A stretch of DNA of 64,000 nucleotides from Papiliotrema nemorosa. Lineage: Eukaryota; Basidiomycota; Tremellomycetes; Tremellales; Rhynchogastremaceae. This document shows positions 47,643 through 60,353 of the stretch, piece after piece; position 1 is the stretch's first letter; the number at the start of each line of letters is the position of its first letter. Both the position numbers and the translations under genes were made by a program. The notes under the pieces are model-generated. The model saw nothing but the letters and a program-made list of their open reading frames with translations. It had not been told where the DNA came from and made no database searches. The DNA lies in contig JASKOT010000044.1 of NCBI GenBank assembly GCA_032158125.1, positions 38,067 through 102,066 on the forward strand, given 5' to 3'.

Positions 47643-48975
47643 GCGGAGTAGTGAGCGGATTATTAAACCCATACCCTGAGGTCGAACGCCGTTGGATGAT
47701 CCCTGTATGAATAATACTGCTCGTTGGTGAAACATGAGATTTTAGCACATGCGAGTGCATCTTGTGGCTTGGGCAGACGATCTACAGTGGCTTCAAACTG
47801 GTAGATCTGATCTACATAAAGGGTATAATAGTGAAATCCCCCGTGTGGTGAGACGGGAAGACACGTTGACCTAGTGCTTGTTCGGGAGAAGGATATTAGA
47901 TCTCGACCCCTGGTGAATAGACGATCAAGGGTTCGGCTTGGAAGCGCCTATCGTCAGGCGTGGCCCTGATAGACTACCCGGGAAAGAATGGGCGATGCCG
48001 AGGTGACGATGAAGAGCGGGGGAACAAGGTACGTACGTATCTTGTACGAGGATCTCGGAGAAAATCGTACCGGGAGAGACTTGCCTCTTTGGGCAGTCAT
48101 TCCGCCGGAAGACGTGTTTACCCTCGTGCCAGCATCGGAGTAATTGGATTAATTTCCCTGAGATACGAACCCATGCCATCATTACCGGACCGTCGGCCAA
48201 GGCACAACGTCAGAGATCAGGGTCTCGCGGTGGGGGTGCCACAGGCGAGGGTCTGTCCAAATGCCGTCAAGGCAAGTCTGAACTCTCCCTATTCTTGGGT
48301 GACACGGCCAATCGAGGCATATGTGACATTTGTCTCACTCGTAACCCTTTTGAGGCGAAGAAGACTCTTCAGAGGTGTGTCTCAATAACGAGGGTGTAGA
48401 TCTCAAGGGGCGTCATCCTGGATTATTCGACTGCGAAAATCCGATTGCAGCGGAGTCGATAGAGTCAGCTCTGTCCTCTATCAAGGGGCGTCATCATCCC
48501 CTTTCAACGCCCATCACCGACCATCCACCTCTTTCTGAGACCCCCCTCTCTCCTCCCCCTCTCATCTAATGCGAGACATGCACACATGCATACACCCTCA
48601 ATCCACCTTTCAGTAGTCTCACTACGCTTCTCGTTCATGGTCCGGCTTAGGGTCATTTGGACGATTATGGCATGTGAATGGATTATACATCCGACCCCAA
48701 TCGACCAATCCAGTCTACGGTCCGACCTCTCTCGACGTCGTAAAAGGGTGAGAAGTTTCCCAAGTGATGGATATATAGCACCCCCTCTTGCACCTGCATC
48801 ACCATCATCACCTCACCCACCACCCACCCATCACCCATCACTGCACGGTCCACCATCCCCCCCCTTGTGTCAACCCCCTACCAACCCCTTGACCCACCCC
48901 CTGTCACCGTCTCATCGATCTCCGAACAACCCTCCGCACCGACCCGGACCTACCTCTCACATCTACGAGTACAAA
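47643..48975. other. Long intergenic region with promoter of the second Zn2Cys6 gene
   Basis: About 1.3 kb. No gene recognised in 47643-48550. From 48480 to 48960 the plus strand is extremely C/T and CAC-rich, typical of a long leader. An in-frame open stretch reaches back to an ATG at 48586, but a TATA box at 48771 argues that transcription starts after it. Confidence 0.55.
48771..48778 (+). promoter_or_regulatory. TATA box (ATATATAG)
   Basis: GGATATATAGCACCCC lies about 200 bases upstream of the ATG at 48976 of the Zn2Cys6 gene. It marks the likely core promoter and excludes upstream ATGs such as 48586. Confidence 0.55.
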
Positions 48976-49925
48976 ATGCACGCATCACCTCCCACCCCGT
49001 CAGTCTTTGCACCACCCACCACCACATTCCACCTTCAACCTCCCTTTGACATTTACGGTACATCCACCATGCCAGACCGATCAGACTCACCCAACCGTCG
49101 TCAGCGAATCTCCATGGCGTGTCAATACTGTCGTCACAGGTGAGTTGACATTCTGCCACACCATTGCTGACAAGTAGGAAGATTCGATGTTGCGGTGGTG
49201 CACCTTGTCGGAACTGCACGCGATCTCAACGCGAGTGCGAATACGCACCCGTCCCAGAAGAGGTCAATCGAGCGACACGAGAGAGGAAAGCCATTGCCAA
49301 GGCGGCCAAAGCGACCACTTTTGTCTCACCCGTCGCCCCGTACTCGCCTTACTTTGTGGATTCACCTTACGAAGTGCCCTACACCACCCCTCGACCGGGT
49401 CAATATGGTCACAGACGATCCGTCTCGGTCCCCAGTTTTGACACTTCACCATGGGTCCCTCCCCCGGCCCCTACCATGCACTCGCCTGCCGTGTTCGAGA
49501 CATCTCCTTGGCAGTACAGCGGATGGTCATCTGGCCCACCTATCCCTGCGTCCTACCCTTCCGTCCTGGCCCCGCCTCAACCCAACTACATAGACAAACA
49601 CCACCCTTCCACCCCGCCAGAATCGAGATCACACTCCACCGAGACGGATCTACCTCAATCTTGGTCCACGCCCAACCTCAGCCTACATCTTCGAGTCCCC
49701 GCTCTCACGCCCGGAAGCTCACGAGCGCCCCACACACCAGCGTCACCGCTCTACTACTCGCCGCACCCCACACCTCCCTTGTATCAAGCGCCCGTCTTCC
49801 CTTCACCCTTGGGTCAACAAACCATTTCTCCCACTCTTGCGCCGGAAATGTCCTCACACAAGGATCTGGTAGGCCTAGGGATCGGAGTGCAACCCATCTA
49901 TCACGAAGAATATCAACCGTATTAA
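48976..49925 (+). CDS. Zn2Cys6 transcription factor, short
   Basis: Nuclear regulator of about 300 residues. ATG 48976 (MHASPPTPSVFAPPTTTFHL). The zinc cluster is MACQYCRHRKIRCCGGAPCR then NCTRSQRECEY, spacing CX2CX6CX5CX2CX6C, split by one 41-nt intron (starts 49140) inside the RHRK segment. After a basic linker (RATRERKAIAKAAKA) the rest is Pro/Ser/Tyr-rich disorder (SPVAPYSPYFVDSPYEVPYT) ending YHEEYQPY. No fungal-specific middle homology domain, unlike the regulator at 24-27 kb. The short Pro-rich form is common in basidiomycetes. TAA 49923-49925. Confidence 0.82.
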
Positions 49926-49988
49926 AATCTTATAATGACTCATGGACTTTGTCAACGTTGTACATGGCATAGATGTATAAGCTCCTCT

Positions 49989-51285
49989 TCAAAGCTGTCG
50001 TCAGTGGAGACTCAACCTAGTACTCACCAGACTGTCCATTCGCCCGAAAATCTCGAGCACCGTCGCGACTACTTCAAAGCACAATTCCTCTTGATCCTCC
50101 GTGCCCCCACCTGCACCCGCTCCACCCGTCGAAGCAGACGCCATCTCTTTTCTCACCTCTCGTACCAATTCGTTGATGCTATCTCGACCGACCCCTCCGC
50201 TTCCTCCTTCCCTCTTTCGACCCCCTCCGATGGATACAGGTCCCGCGACGGTAGACGTTCCCTGGCCAAACGGCCACGTGCTAAACTCGGCCAAAATGTC
50301 GTCACATCGAGCAAACGCGGCCTCTCTTGCATCGTAGGATAGTCTCTGCAGGGCATTCTCCAAAACGCTCGACGCGTAGGCTACACTCAGCACACTCGAT
50401 CTACCTACAGGGCGACTCACCAGCGCAAACAAGGACGACTGCTCGGGTATATCTGTACTTTACATTCTCCTTTTGCAGCGCCTGCGGAGGAACCGCCGTG
50501 GTTCTCGCCGTCAACAAGCTCAATGTCCTCCTCATGACATCCTCTTTCGCGTTCATGTCGGCGATAGGGTGGGTCGCCATGTCAAAGAGTAGAAAGTTTC
50601 GCTTTTCCGTTCGGAGGATGCCTTTATCGACCAACCCTTTGGCCAGTCGTTCTCGGACTTGTTTAAGTTGGTACCCGATCTTCATCACGTTCCACGTTTC
50701 CCCTGACATTAGCGTATCCTGTGCATCACTGCCATGACGCTACTCACCCGACATGAGATCCACCCAAGCTCCCGCACCATACTTTTCACTCGACTTCATC
50801 ATCTTCAACGCCTCGTCTAGTATCGTTTCACCGGTTTGTTTATCATCAATCACCTCTATCAACCTATCCGCCAAGGCGAGCCGTCTTCGTGATGGGTCTC
50901 GAACCATGGCGATACGTCGTCGCAGCGCCAATTCAATCAAGATGCATCCTCGCAAGGCATAGGAGATATTGTCGTTCCAAAAGGACAGGTAACCCTGTTA
51001 TCAGCGCAGTCGAGATTACCAACCCACCGCTTTGTCCTTCAACCCCAAGAGCAAAATCTCCTCCATCAACGTAAGACGGGGCATCTTGGTAGCCTCTCCT
51101 GTATCCTCAAAATCCCTCGGATCGAAAGCAACCTTGCCTCGACCTTCAACCCCGCTGGGAGCGCCGGTGACGCGAGAAGAGGTAGGTGCGTTGGGTGCGG
51201 GCGTGGATTCAAAAGTCGCTGAGGTAGGTGCCGCTGGCGAGTGGCCTGCGCCTCCTCGACGTCGTGTCAGACCCTCTCCCGACAT
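49989..51285 (-). CDS. VPS74: GOLPH3-family Golgi PI4P-binding protein
   Basis: Peripheral Golgi protein that binds PI4P and retains glycosyltransferases. ATG 51285 ([20 protein letters not shown]). A disordered basic N-terminus of about 60 residues leads into [40 protein letters not shown] and [20 protein letters not shown]. Then come [20 protein letters not shown] (the WIxxLxGE-type region) and [21 protein letters not shown] Gly/Ser-rich insertion lies near the C-terminus ([20 protein letters not shown]). A last short intron makes the protein end [10 protein letters not shown] (stop 49989-49991); unspliced it would end at 50001. Same strand as CWC27, 133 bases apart. Confidence 0.94.
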
Positions 51286-51418
51286 GGTGATGCTATGGAT
51301 GGTGTCGAGCGTATAGGGACAGTGTCAACAGGAGAGGTGGGAAGGAGTCAGCGTAGGTAACGAACGCGTTGAATGTGGCACTCGATTTGATCCCGCATCA
51401 TTGCATCGGTGACTACCA

Positions 51419-53030
51419 CTACTGCACGGCATCCTTCATATGATCCTTCCCCAACAGCTCTCTCGCTTTGGCTCGTGGGTCAATCACCTGGGGTCAGTGG
51501 TGAAAGGGCCAAAGACTCACGGCATATTCATCCTCTGCCCTCCTGGTCAACTCCTTTTCATCCACCTCAAACTTTAGCTTATGCCTCATCCATCCATCAT
51601 CCTCTGCATCAGGTTCCAGCGCTTCAGACGCCTCTCCACTGGCCACGACTTTTTGACTAAACCTCGTCATCTCTGCCATCAAGTCGTCTTCTTCTTCCCT
51701 CCTCCGTCTACTGTTGCCCGCGCGAGCCGCCGCTCGACCCCTGTTTTTCGCATACTTGGCCAATTCTTGCTCCAATTGTGACGGACCCGCACGTCGTTTA
51801 CGCCTCGCCTCGTCGTCGCTTTCAGAGTCGGATGCTTCTCCCGTGCGCTTCTTCAAATTACGCAAGGAATCTTTCATCCGTTTAATCTCGTCTTGCCTTG
51901 CCGCCGACTCGCTCGCCTTGTCGAGTTTGTGCTGTGCTCTAATGGCACTGAGATCGACCGTCTGTGGTCAGTATGACTAGAGCAGGGAGTCACCTTTTTA
52001 GGCTTGGAAGGTCCCTCGCCGAGGTCCTTTACTGACGGAGCGACATCAACATAGGTGGTATTCCTCTCTGGGACCTTTTCCACCACTGCTCTCAGCGTCG
52101 TCTGGAGGAAACTCACAATCCTTTCTGCTCATGTCCTTTTTCACCTTGGTGACCTCTGCCGGTATCTCCTCCGAGTCACCAAAAGACAACAATCCAGTGT
52201 TCCTAGAGTCAGCCAGATTGGAACCTCGACCCACTTTTTCGCCTTGGCCCGCTTTTCTCTCTGCTCGGCGTCACGCTTTGCTTCAATCTTGGCCTGCTGC
52301 TGGGCCTTTCTCTCCGCAGCGGTCATCCGCGGGACGATATCATCAAACGGGTTCTCGATGATCCGGATAGACCTGATCTTGGGCGGTCGGATCGGTTTCT
52401 CCTCTGTGTCGAGTTCCAAGTTTCCAATAGCCAGCACGTCTCACGTCAGCCGAGCCCCCATGCCGACTCACTGAATATCGTGTTTCCGGTAATCTTCCCA
52501 AACAATGTATGTTTCCCCGTCAATTCGTCTGCCCTGTCCAGGGTGAAGAACCATTGAGAGCCATTTGTATTCCTCTTGCTGTTGTTCGCCATGCCCAATA
52601 GACCTCGTCTGTTGAACTTGAGTCGTCCATGGATCTCGTCATTGAAAGGTTCCCCGTAGAAGCTCTCTCCGCCTCGACCCGTTCCAGTTGGGTCGCCTGA
52701 TTGGACAATGAACCCGGGGACCACTCGATGAAAGATCACCCCATCGTAATAGCCTCTATATCAGCTACACCTTTGTGGTTGCTCACCCTCCATGGCCAAT
52801 GCGAGAAAGTTTCTCACAGCCAGTGGTGCCTCCTTGCCCCATAGTTCGACCTGGTTTTAATGTATGTCCCGAGTATGACCTCACCTCTATTTCTCCAGCG
52901 GTCGTGTCGATGATCACTTTACCGTTTGTTGCGGGCTGTTTTGAGCTCGACACTTGTTATCAACCCACCTCTGTGACATATCTGCTTTGTCAGTTACCAC
53001 TCCAGTGCTTTGCACTTACAGATTGGACAT
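51419..53030 (-). CDS. CWC27: Spliceosome-associated cyclophilin CWC27
   Basis: Cyclophilin-type peptidyl-prolyl isomerase family member of the activated spliceosome. ATG 53030. MSNL, then a 13-nt exon (52969-52981), then ATNGKVIIDTTAGEIE. The cyclophilin core: VIFHRVVPGFIVQSGDPTGT, GGESFYGEPFNDEIHGRLKF, LLGMANNSKRNTNGSQWFFT and LTGKHTLFGKITGNTIF. The C-terminal half is the charged CWC27 tail: RSIRIIENPFDDIVPRMTAA, a Lys/Glu-rich coiled stretch, NTGLLSFGDSEE and MKDSLRNLKKR. It ends ARELLGKDHMKDAVQ; TAG 51419-51421. CWC27-type cyclophilins often lack full isomerase activity. Divergent from SEC31. Confidence 0.94.
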
Positions 53031-53240
53031 CTCTATGCAGTCGCCTTGAACACCTTGTAGAACAATGCCAAAAGTCAAAACACCTGGTTGACGATGGTTC
53101 TCAAAATAGGCGCGCGCATTCTCGATAGGCGTGTGACCACGTTACCCCGATGCCCCTTCGTCACCACCTCGACCTCCAACACACACCACCCCTATACCTC
53201 TTACCCCCAGACCCATCCACCCTTTCGCTTCATACCCACG
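53031..53240. promoter_or_regulatory. Divergent promoter between CWC27 and SEC31
   Basis: 210 bases between the two start codons. C/T-rich on the plus strand toward SEC31. No named factor site recognised. Confidence 0.45.
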
Positions 53241-56200
53241 ATGAAGCTCAAGGACATCTCACGAACGGCTACCTTTGCGTGGGATCAGTCTTCCTCCGCC
53301 TCACCCCTCCTCGCGACAGGAGCGGCGGCTGGTGCGCTCGATGAGAGTTTCAGCAACGAGTCTCAGCTCGAGATATGGGCTCCCGACTTTGGTGAAAGTC
53401 AGGGGATGTATCTCGGAGGGCAAGATTCAAAGCCATACGGTAGCATCACTGTCAACTCGAGGTGGGACTACCAACGCAAAACATTGCTGACGCCAGATTC
53501 AACCGCCTGGCATGGTCCACTCCCACCTCGACCGCCTCGCGAGGGGTATTGGCAGCTGGTATGGAGACTGGAGAAATCAACGTGTTCGACCCAGAAAAGA
53601 TCATCAACGGAGTAACGGTCGACGAGGCGAGGCTCTTTACGAATAACAAACATACCGGCCCTGTGAGGGGTTTGGACTTTAACCCGATCCAAAAGAACTT
53701 GATGTTGTCTGGTGCTGTCAATGCAGAGGTACGAAGAGTACACAACATAGCTAAAGACAGCTCTATATTTTTGACCTGAACAACCCGACCAACCCTATCC
53801 CTCCTGGAACCCTCTCGACCAAGCTGGGCGAAATCACTGCTGTCCAGTGGAACTCTACCGTGTCGAGGATCTTTGCCGCGTCGTCTTCATCGGGCTTCAC
53901 CTCGGTATGGGATCTGAGAACTCAGAAAGAGATTGCGTCTTTGCAGTATGGCGGCGGCGCTGCAAAGGGCATGGGAACCGTCGGCGGTGTCGCCGGTTTG
54001 CAAATGGGCAAGAGGAGAGGAATGAGCGATGTCTGTTGGCACCCGGAACAAGTGAGAAACGTCAATGACCTAGCTGACCTCAGGCGACGCAACTGATCAC
54101 CGCGTCTGAAGACGACGAATCGCCAATCATCATGCTCTGGGATCTGAGGAATACCCGAGCCCCCGAAAGGGTGAGTCATCCGTCGAGCCTGCTGACCCCA
54201 GATACTGAGCGGTCACACCAAGGGAGTCCTCTCCGTTTCGTGGTGCAAGCAAGATTCCGACCTCCTTCTCTCTTGCGGTAAAGACAACAGGACTCTCTGC
54301 TGGAATCCTCAGACGGGGGACATTATCGGCGAGGTGAGTTGCCCCTTTTTCATCGCTGAGTCCAGCTTCCCGCCAGCTCCGACTGGTCGTTCCAGACCGC
54401 ATGGTGCCCGCGAAACCCCGACCTCTTGGCGACTGCCTCTTTCGACGGCCACATTGGTATCCACTCGCTCCAGACCACTCATGTCCCGGAACAAGCTGCA
54501 CCTCAATTTGGCTCCTCTGCCACGGCAGACGACATCTTCGCCGGGCTCGGCCAACAAGAGCCTTCAGACCAAAACGCCAATGTCCTCTCTCTCAACCAGC
54601 CTCCCAAATGGCTCAGACGACCCGTCTCGGCCACCTTTGGCTTTGGAGGTCTCCTCGCGAGCACATCCAACCTCCCAGCCGCCAATGGCAAGCACCAAAG
54701 CGGGGTTGTCCACCTCCGCAACGTCGTCACTGAACAAACCGTCATTGATCGAGCCCAGTCGCTCGAGGGGAATGCGGGGGACAAGGAAAAGTTGGAAGCG
54801 TTCTGCAACGGTAATGTCCAAGATGCCGCTTGGAAGACGCTCCAGACGTTGTTCAAGGCAAACTCTCGCGACGAGCTCGTCCAGCTACTGGGCTTTTCCA
54901 AAGAGGACGTTGCTAGGCAAGTCCAAGAGGCGATTCAAAAGTACCCATCCCTCACAGAGCCAATCGCCGACGGAGCCACTACACCAAAGGCCGAGTCTGT
55001 CAAGGCCGAGTCCATCAAAGCCGAGTCTGTCAAAGCAGAGTCAGTCTCAGCGGAGAGCTCCAAAGACGAGACCCAGTCATCCCTCTTCCCCGAAGAATCA
55101 GGAGGAGCCGATTTCTTCTCCTCCATGGCATCTGGCGGTCTCAAGAACCACCTCTTGGAAAATGTCATCCCCCACAAATCGGATGCCGCCGCATCGTCGG
55201 TCGCGGTGACTGTCGGAGGCAGTCGAGCTTCATCCTTGCGATCCGAGGTGGTCAAAGACAACATTTTCCACATTTACCCTTCCGGCGAGAATGATGTGGA
55301 TCGACTCGTCACCCGAGCATTGGTCTTGGGTGACTTTGACTCTGCAGTCAACCTTTGCCTCGCATCGGAGCGGTTTGCCGATGCGCTCCTCTTGGCGGTT
55401 CGAGGTGGACCCGAGTTGCTTCAATCCACCCAAAAGGCGTACTTTGCAAAGAGGACCACCTCTGTTCCTTTCTTACGCGTGTTCCAATCCATCGTCACGG
55501 AAGACCTGGCGGATATCGTCCAAAATGCCGATCTTGGCGAGTGGAAGGTCATCTTTATCGTTTTGTGCACTTTTGCCAAAGACGGCGAATTCAACAACCT
55601 CGCGGATCAATTGGGTCAGCGGTTGCAGTATCGATGGCAATTGTTCTCCGCCTCCGACAGCCCGGAGAACAAGTCTGCCGCGAAAGAGGCGAGAGAGAAT
55701 GCAACTCTGTGTTTCCTCGCAGCGAGAAAGCTGGAAAAGGTCGTAGGCATCTGGACGGAGGAATTGCGAGAAGAAGAGCAATCTTCCTCGGCTGCTCGAT
55801 ACACTGCCCACGCGCAGGCGCTGCAATCATTCATCGAAAAAGTGTCCGTCTTCACCGCAGCAACCGGCTACATCGACGAGGATCTCGCCACGCCCACCGA
55901 GTCTGCCGCCGCGGCCGAAGCCGGGGTCCGAACGTACAAGTTGGCCAGCCTATACGACCGGTACTACGAATACGCTGATCTTCTCGCGACGCAAGGTTTG
56001 GTTGACATCGCGGCCAAGTATGTGCAAAAGACCCCCGCAGATTACAAGGGCACTGGTGGCGCTGCGAGCGACTTTGACAAAGCCAGAGAGAGGCTTCTCA
56101 AAGCTGCGAGCGTGCAGGACGCTCAGACCAGGCCCCCGGTCCCAAGTGCTTCAAGGGCTTATGCACCTGTTGCTCCTCTAACTTCGGGGCCGTCGACCTC

Positions 56201-57583
56201 GAGCTATACTGCGCCGCCTTCGACTTATGCTCCACAGACCTCGACCTACGCCCCATCGACATCGTACCAACCCGCGCAACCTGCACCTGCACCTCAGCCG
56301 CAGCAACAATCATACGGGTACGGTGGAAACTCGTATGCCCCGACTCAGCCATACCAGAACGCTGCCTACACCCCAAGCGGCTACGGCGCTGATCCTCAAC
56401 CCCAAGGCTACGGTGCCAATTCTTACGCGGCACCGCCACAACCACTCGCTCCACCTCCTCGAGCAGGCCAAATAACCAACGGATCAACGTCCACCCCACC
56501 TCCAATTCCCGCGGCTCAGCGCCGAGATATGCCAGGATGGAATGATGCACCCAGCCTTGCCCCACCCAAACGACCTACCTCTGCGGCTCGGGAGACACCC
56601 AAACCCGCTCCCATCATGTCACCCTTCCCCAACGCTACGGTCGAGTCTTCTGGACCTAGCTTTGCGCCAAGTAATTACGGATCCACACCCCCACCGCGAG
56701 CTTCACAACCTGGCGTCCTGCCGCCCCCGCCCAAGGGTGGACCTCGACCTCCGTCGGCACAAGCCATTGCGAGGAACGTAGCTGCTCCACCGGGACCGCC
56801 GCAGGGTGGCCCATCGTATGGTCCTCCTCCCACCCAACTTGCCCCGCCGCAACCTGCTGGCCCGCCCCCTGGACCGCCTCGGGGTCCGCCTAGAGGGGGT
56901 CCACCACCGGGAGTGCTGGCCGGACCACCTCCTCGAGCCTTGTCTCCGTTGGGTCCCCAAGGTAGGACTACCCCATTGACGGCTGCGCTTCAAGGTGGAC
57001 CGCGACCCCCTTCACGGAATCAGTCGGCTGTCGCACCTGCGCAGAGCCCTCCTGTCGCGTCTCCTCCACCTCCTGCTGCTCCCGCGGCTCCTGCTCCTCC
57101 TGTCAAGCCTACGCATCGTGAGTGGCATGTGAGATTTCGCTGATGAAAGCCGCCGGAGACCGATCGCACATTCCTGAAACGTCCAAGCCCATCTATCAGA
57201 GCCTCTCGACAGAGCTGCAACGGGTCAAGCAGAGTGACCTTCCGGTGAGCGTCTGTGGGGATTGGGCTGACCTTAGGCGAATATCAAACGAATTGTAGAC
57301 GACACGGAGAGGAGGATGAACATTTTGTTTGATCAGCTAAACAATGATTCGATTCCAAAGCCAGTCCTCGGGCAATTGGGGGACATCTCAAAAGGTGAGC
57401 ACCGCTTGCGTCTGAACTGACCCTAGCTATCGCGGCGAAAGACTCCAATGGGGCGTTGGCTCTTCATGTCCAACTGTTGACCAATGCAACAGGAGAGATG
57501 ACTGCTTGGGTGGTGAGGCGTCACTGTGGGTCAAAAGCTAACCACAGACTGGTGTAAAACAGCTCATCCGATTGGGTGTGTAG
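53241..57583 (+). CDS. SEC31: COPII outer-coat protein Sec31
   Basis: Outer cage subunit with Sec13 on ER exit vesicles. ATG 53241 ([20 protein letters not shown]). The N-terminal WD40 propeller: [89 protein letters not shown] and [20 protein letters not shown]. The Sec13-binding blade and alpha-solenoid follow ([35 protein letters not shown]). Then a Tyr/Pro/Gln- and Pro/Gly-rich linker ([18 protein letters not shown]) and a C-terminal helical domain ([20 protein letters not shown]) ending [12 protein letters not shown] with TAG 57581-57583. A run of AES(V/I)K repeats lies near 54985-55050. Confidence 0.96.
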
Positions 57584-57654
57584 GCGGGTAATGATAGATG
57601 GAAATGCATATCGGAAAATAATGCAACAACATGCGGCGGAAATGTATAAATGTC

Positions 57655-59241
57655 CTATTGATAATTATACGGAACAGTCTCTATGGCCTCTAGATATGAC
57701 GGCGGGGCCTGGATCCATCCATTCTCGCAGCTGATGACTTCCCCAGTGATGACCCTTCCGACCTCTGACCCCGTTGATCGGTCTAGATGCAGGTCGGACC
57801 ACCTGATGGTTTGCATTGCCGAGGGAGGCTCGCTCACGGAACCAATGACAATGGGAAGAGGCAAGGTCCTGACGGTACCCGGGAAATGCGCCTTGAGCGA
57901 GGTCATGTCAATCGTCGATCCCGATCTCGGCGGGGTAAAGACACCTGGAGGGGGTAGTGGTTCTGGGATGACGCTTTGCAGTGTCGGTTCTCCAGGGCAC
58001 AGGGGTAAGAATGCCAAGGTGGTCGAGACGTGGTAGGTGGATGATACCGAGATGGAATCTTCGTCGTTTGCCTCTCCCACGTTGAGCATGGTAGAGAACC
58101 CATGTCTCCAGGTGGGTTCCACCGAGACGGGCAACACTGCCTCAATGTCGATCCCTCTGTGATCCACCTCGAACCAAGCCATGGTAGATGTCACGTCGTG
58201 TTCCGAGATCAACCCGGCTTGACCTGTTGGATCGCGTAAATTGGTCTCCCTCGTAGCGCAATGTTCCCGTCGTATCAGAGCGAACCGGACGAGTACTTGG
58301 TATCGCCCTTGAATATCCTCCGGGGGAGTGAGGCGCATACCGATGGGTATGTGAGATGTGGGTGAATAGGCAGTGGTGGTCAATGACGGCTCCAGAGTCC
58401 ACCGGAAAGCTCTCGATCGATCCGGCGTTCGAACGTTGAAATGGCTCTCGGTATATCGAGGCGCACGGGTCGGTAGCGTCTCTGGCATCATCTCGAACGG
58501 TCGGGCTGCTTCTGCCAGGGTGACTCTATATCCTGGTCGAATCGGATCGTCGCATGTGAGGGAGACGGTCAAGGCGTAGGTGACGGCGAAGAGGGAAGAT
58601 TGGATGGAAAAAGTAGGGGGAAGTCGGGGTGTGGAGGGGACTTGGACAGTGAGAGGGAGCGAGTATGTACCACCGGGAAGACATTGACTCGGGTCTATAC
58701 GGAGATCTTTGGGCGGGTCGGTGGTATACGCCTGGAGGGCGTCCCGTGCCCAGAGTTCCAACCCTTCAGCAAGAGAGACCGAGACGCAGATGATGGTTCG
58801 AGCCGGAGCGTTGGGGAGATGCAAGGTCCCTACGAGTGACATGGATAGAGCCGGGTTGAGCGAGTGAGGTAGGGAAGAATGCCTGTTGAGGTTGAACGTG
58901 AGGACGGTAGGGATTGCTTGGCCGGGGTAGAATGCCGGAGGGACGGGGTTGTTGGTCTCTGATTCCATAAACGCTGCCTCGAGGGTGCAAGCGGGCAGAC
59001 AGGGAGGGAGAGTGATGGAGATGGAGTCTGAGGTCAGTGGTCACCACAGCTAGGACTCACCTGTATCATCGTGCAGATTGAGAGACTCTTTGGTCACTTC
59101 GGTGGTGGTAAAACCCTTGCCGGGGTTGGTGACCAGATCTCTAAACGTTGTGAAAATCTCTCTCGACCTAGACCGCCGATGGATGGGCGTCGATGGACCT
59201 GCATGAGACGGGGTGCCGAGGAAATTGTTGCGTGGAGCCAT
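57655..59241 (-). CDS. Arrestin-like trafficking adaptor with PPxY motif
   Basis: Arrestin-fold protein; such adaptors bring Rsp5-type ubiquitin ligases to membrane transporters. The first exon has PIHRRSRSREIFTTFRDLVT. After a 33-nt intron come VLTFNLNRHSSLPHSLNPAL and SMSLVGTLHLPNAPARTIIC, with PGGTYSLPLTVQVPSTPRLP in the arrestin N-lobe. The C-lobe includes HIPIGMRLTPPEDIQGRYQV. The C-terminus has WIQAPPSYLEAIETVPYNYQ with PPSY as the ligase-binding motif. Stop 57655-57657. The open frame has an earlier ATG at 59295, but a TATATATA box (59304-59311) sits only 9 bases before it, so ATG 59241 (MAPRNNFLGTPSHAG) is preferred. Confidence 0.8.
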
Positions 59242-59295
59242 GGAGGATGGTTCGTATTGCAATGACGAGCAGGGTGCACAGTCGAGGGTGGTCAT

Positions 59296-60353
59296 GTCGA
59301 AGGATATATATACCCTGGGGAGGTCTTATGGCAAGACAATGCGGATCGAGCTCGTCAGGTCAAACACTCTTGGGGGCCAAAGTTTCGATTGTTCTTCCCC
59401 CTTGCTAGTGATGTTTCGTGTGCGGTGCAACGGCGATGGCGACGAGGACGAGGTGACCGGGGAGGGTGGTCTAGGCACAATCACAATCAATCACCAAGCC
59501 GTCGAGGTGAGGTGATGTCTTTGGTCTTGTCTTTTTGTGATACCTAAAAAGGTGAACAAGGTCGCAAGGTGTACAAGAAGAAGATGGATCAGTATGGTCA
59601 GAAGAACAGTGTGGCGATGAGAGAGAGACGGGATGGCGGTGAGTATGAGATGGATTGGGACGATTCTGTGTTCAGCATATCCCGCTACGGAGCAAAAGTG
59701 ACACTTGGTCTCCCCGGGGATGACAAGAGACAGGCAAGGCGGGGGGGGGTTGGTGTGGAGGGGAGATCGGGGAGTACTATATGCATAGTGGGAACGACGT
59801 CGGGTGGGGTGAAAGTGTGTTCATTATTGTTCCTGTAACAGAGACAAGGAGAAGCAACGGGTGGGAAGCGTTGCTGGAACTGACACCATGCCGCAGCCTC
59901 CTAGCTTGTCACCCGTGACTGACTCCATCCCGACATCCTATCTCGAGTTTATAGTGTCGATCAGAGTGTAATGCGAGAGGCTAGAGGAACGGGTGTCCAA
60001 GGGTAAGGGATTACCAAAGACATGGGTGCCGGTGGTGGGTGGTGGTGGTGGTGGAGACCGGGAAACAGACGACGCCTTCCGAGACCTCTTTTCTGACTTG
60101 TGCTCGCTCCCCGTAGCTGCATCTATGCCATATGCCTCTTGGAGAGTCCCGCAGAGTTACGTGTCTCGGATAGCTACGTCTATCTCAGGAGTCGTCTAAT
60201 CATGCACACCCCGGCGAGTGAACCCTCGCTCCCTCGAAAGAAAGAGTTGCCTATTCCGGAACAGATTCGTCTTCATTTTTCGCTCCACACTCTAATCGTA
60301 GTACATCACATGGGTACATATGGTAATCTCCGAACAATCACTACGAGTTACTA
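59296..60353. other. Intergenic region
   Basis: About 1 kb between the arrestin-like gene promoter and the SRE1 stop. Contains a G-rich run (around 59738-59748), a GGT microsatellite (60028-60054) and open frames without family resemblance. No gene recognised. Confidence 0.5.
59304..59311 (-). promoter_or_regulatory. TATA box (TATATATA) of the arrestin-like gene
   Basis: GGGTATATATATCC on the minus strand, 63 bases upstream of ATG 59241 and 9 bases upstream of ATG 59295. It supports the downstream start. Confidence 0.5.

Noticed and set aside
48586..48975. N-terminal extension of the short Zn2Cys6 factor from ATG 48586
   Set aside because: A TATA box at 48771 lies inside it and the product is Pro/His low-complexity from a CT-rich leader.
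54334..55209. 291-codon plus-strand ORF overlapping SEC31
   Set aside because: Ser/Pro/Arg shadow in another frame of the SEC31 coding exon.
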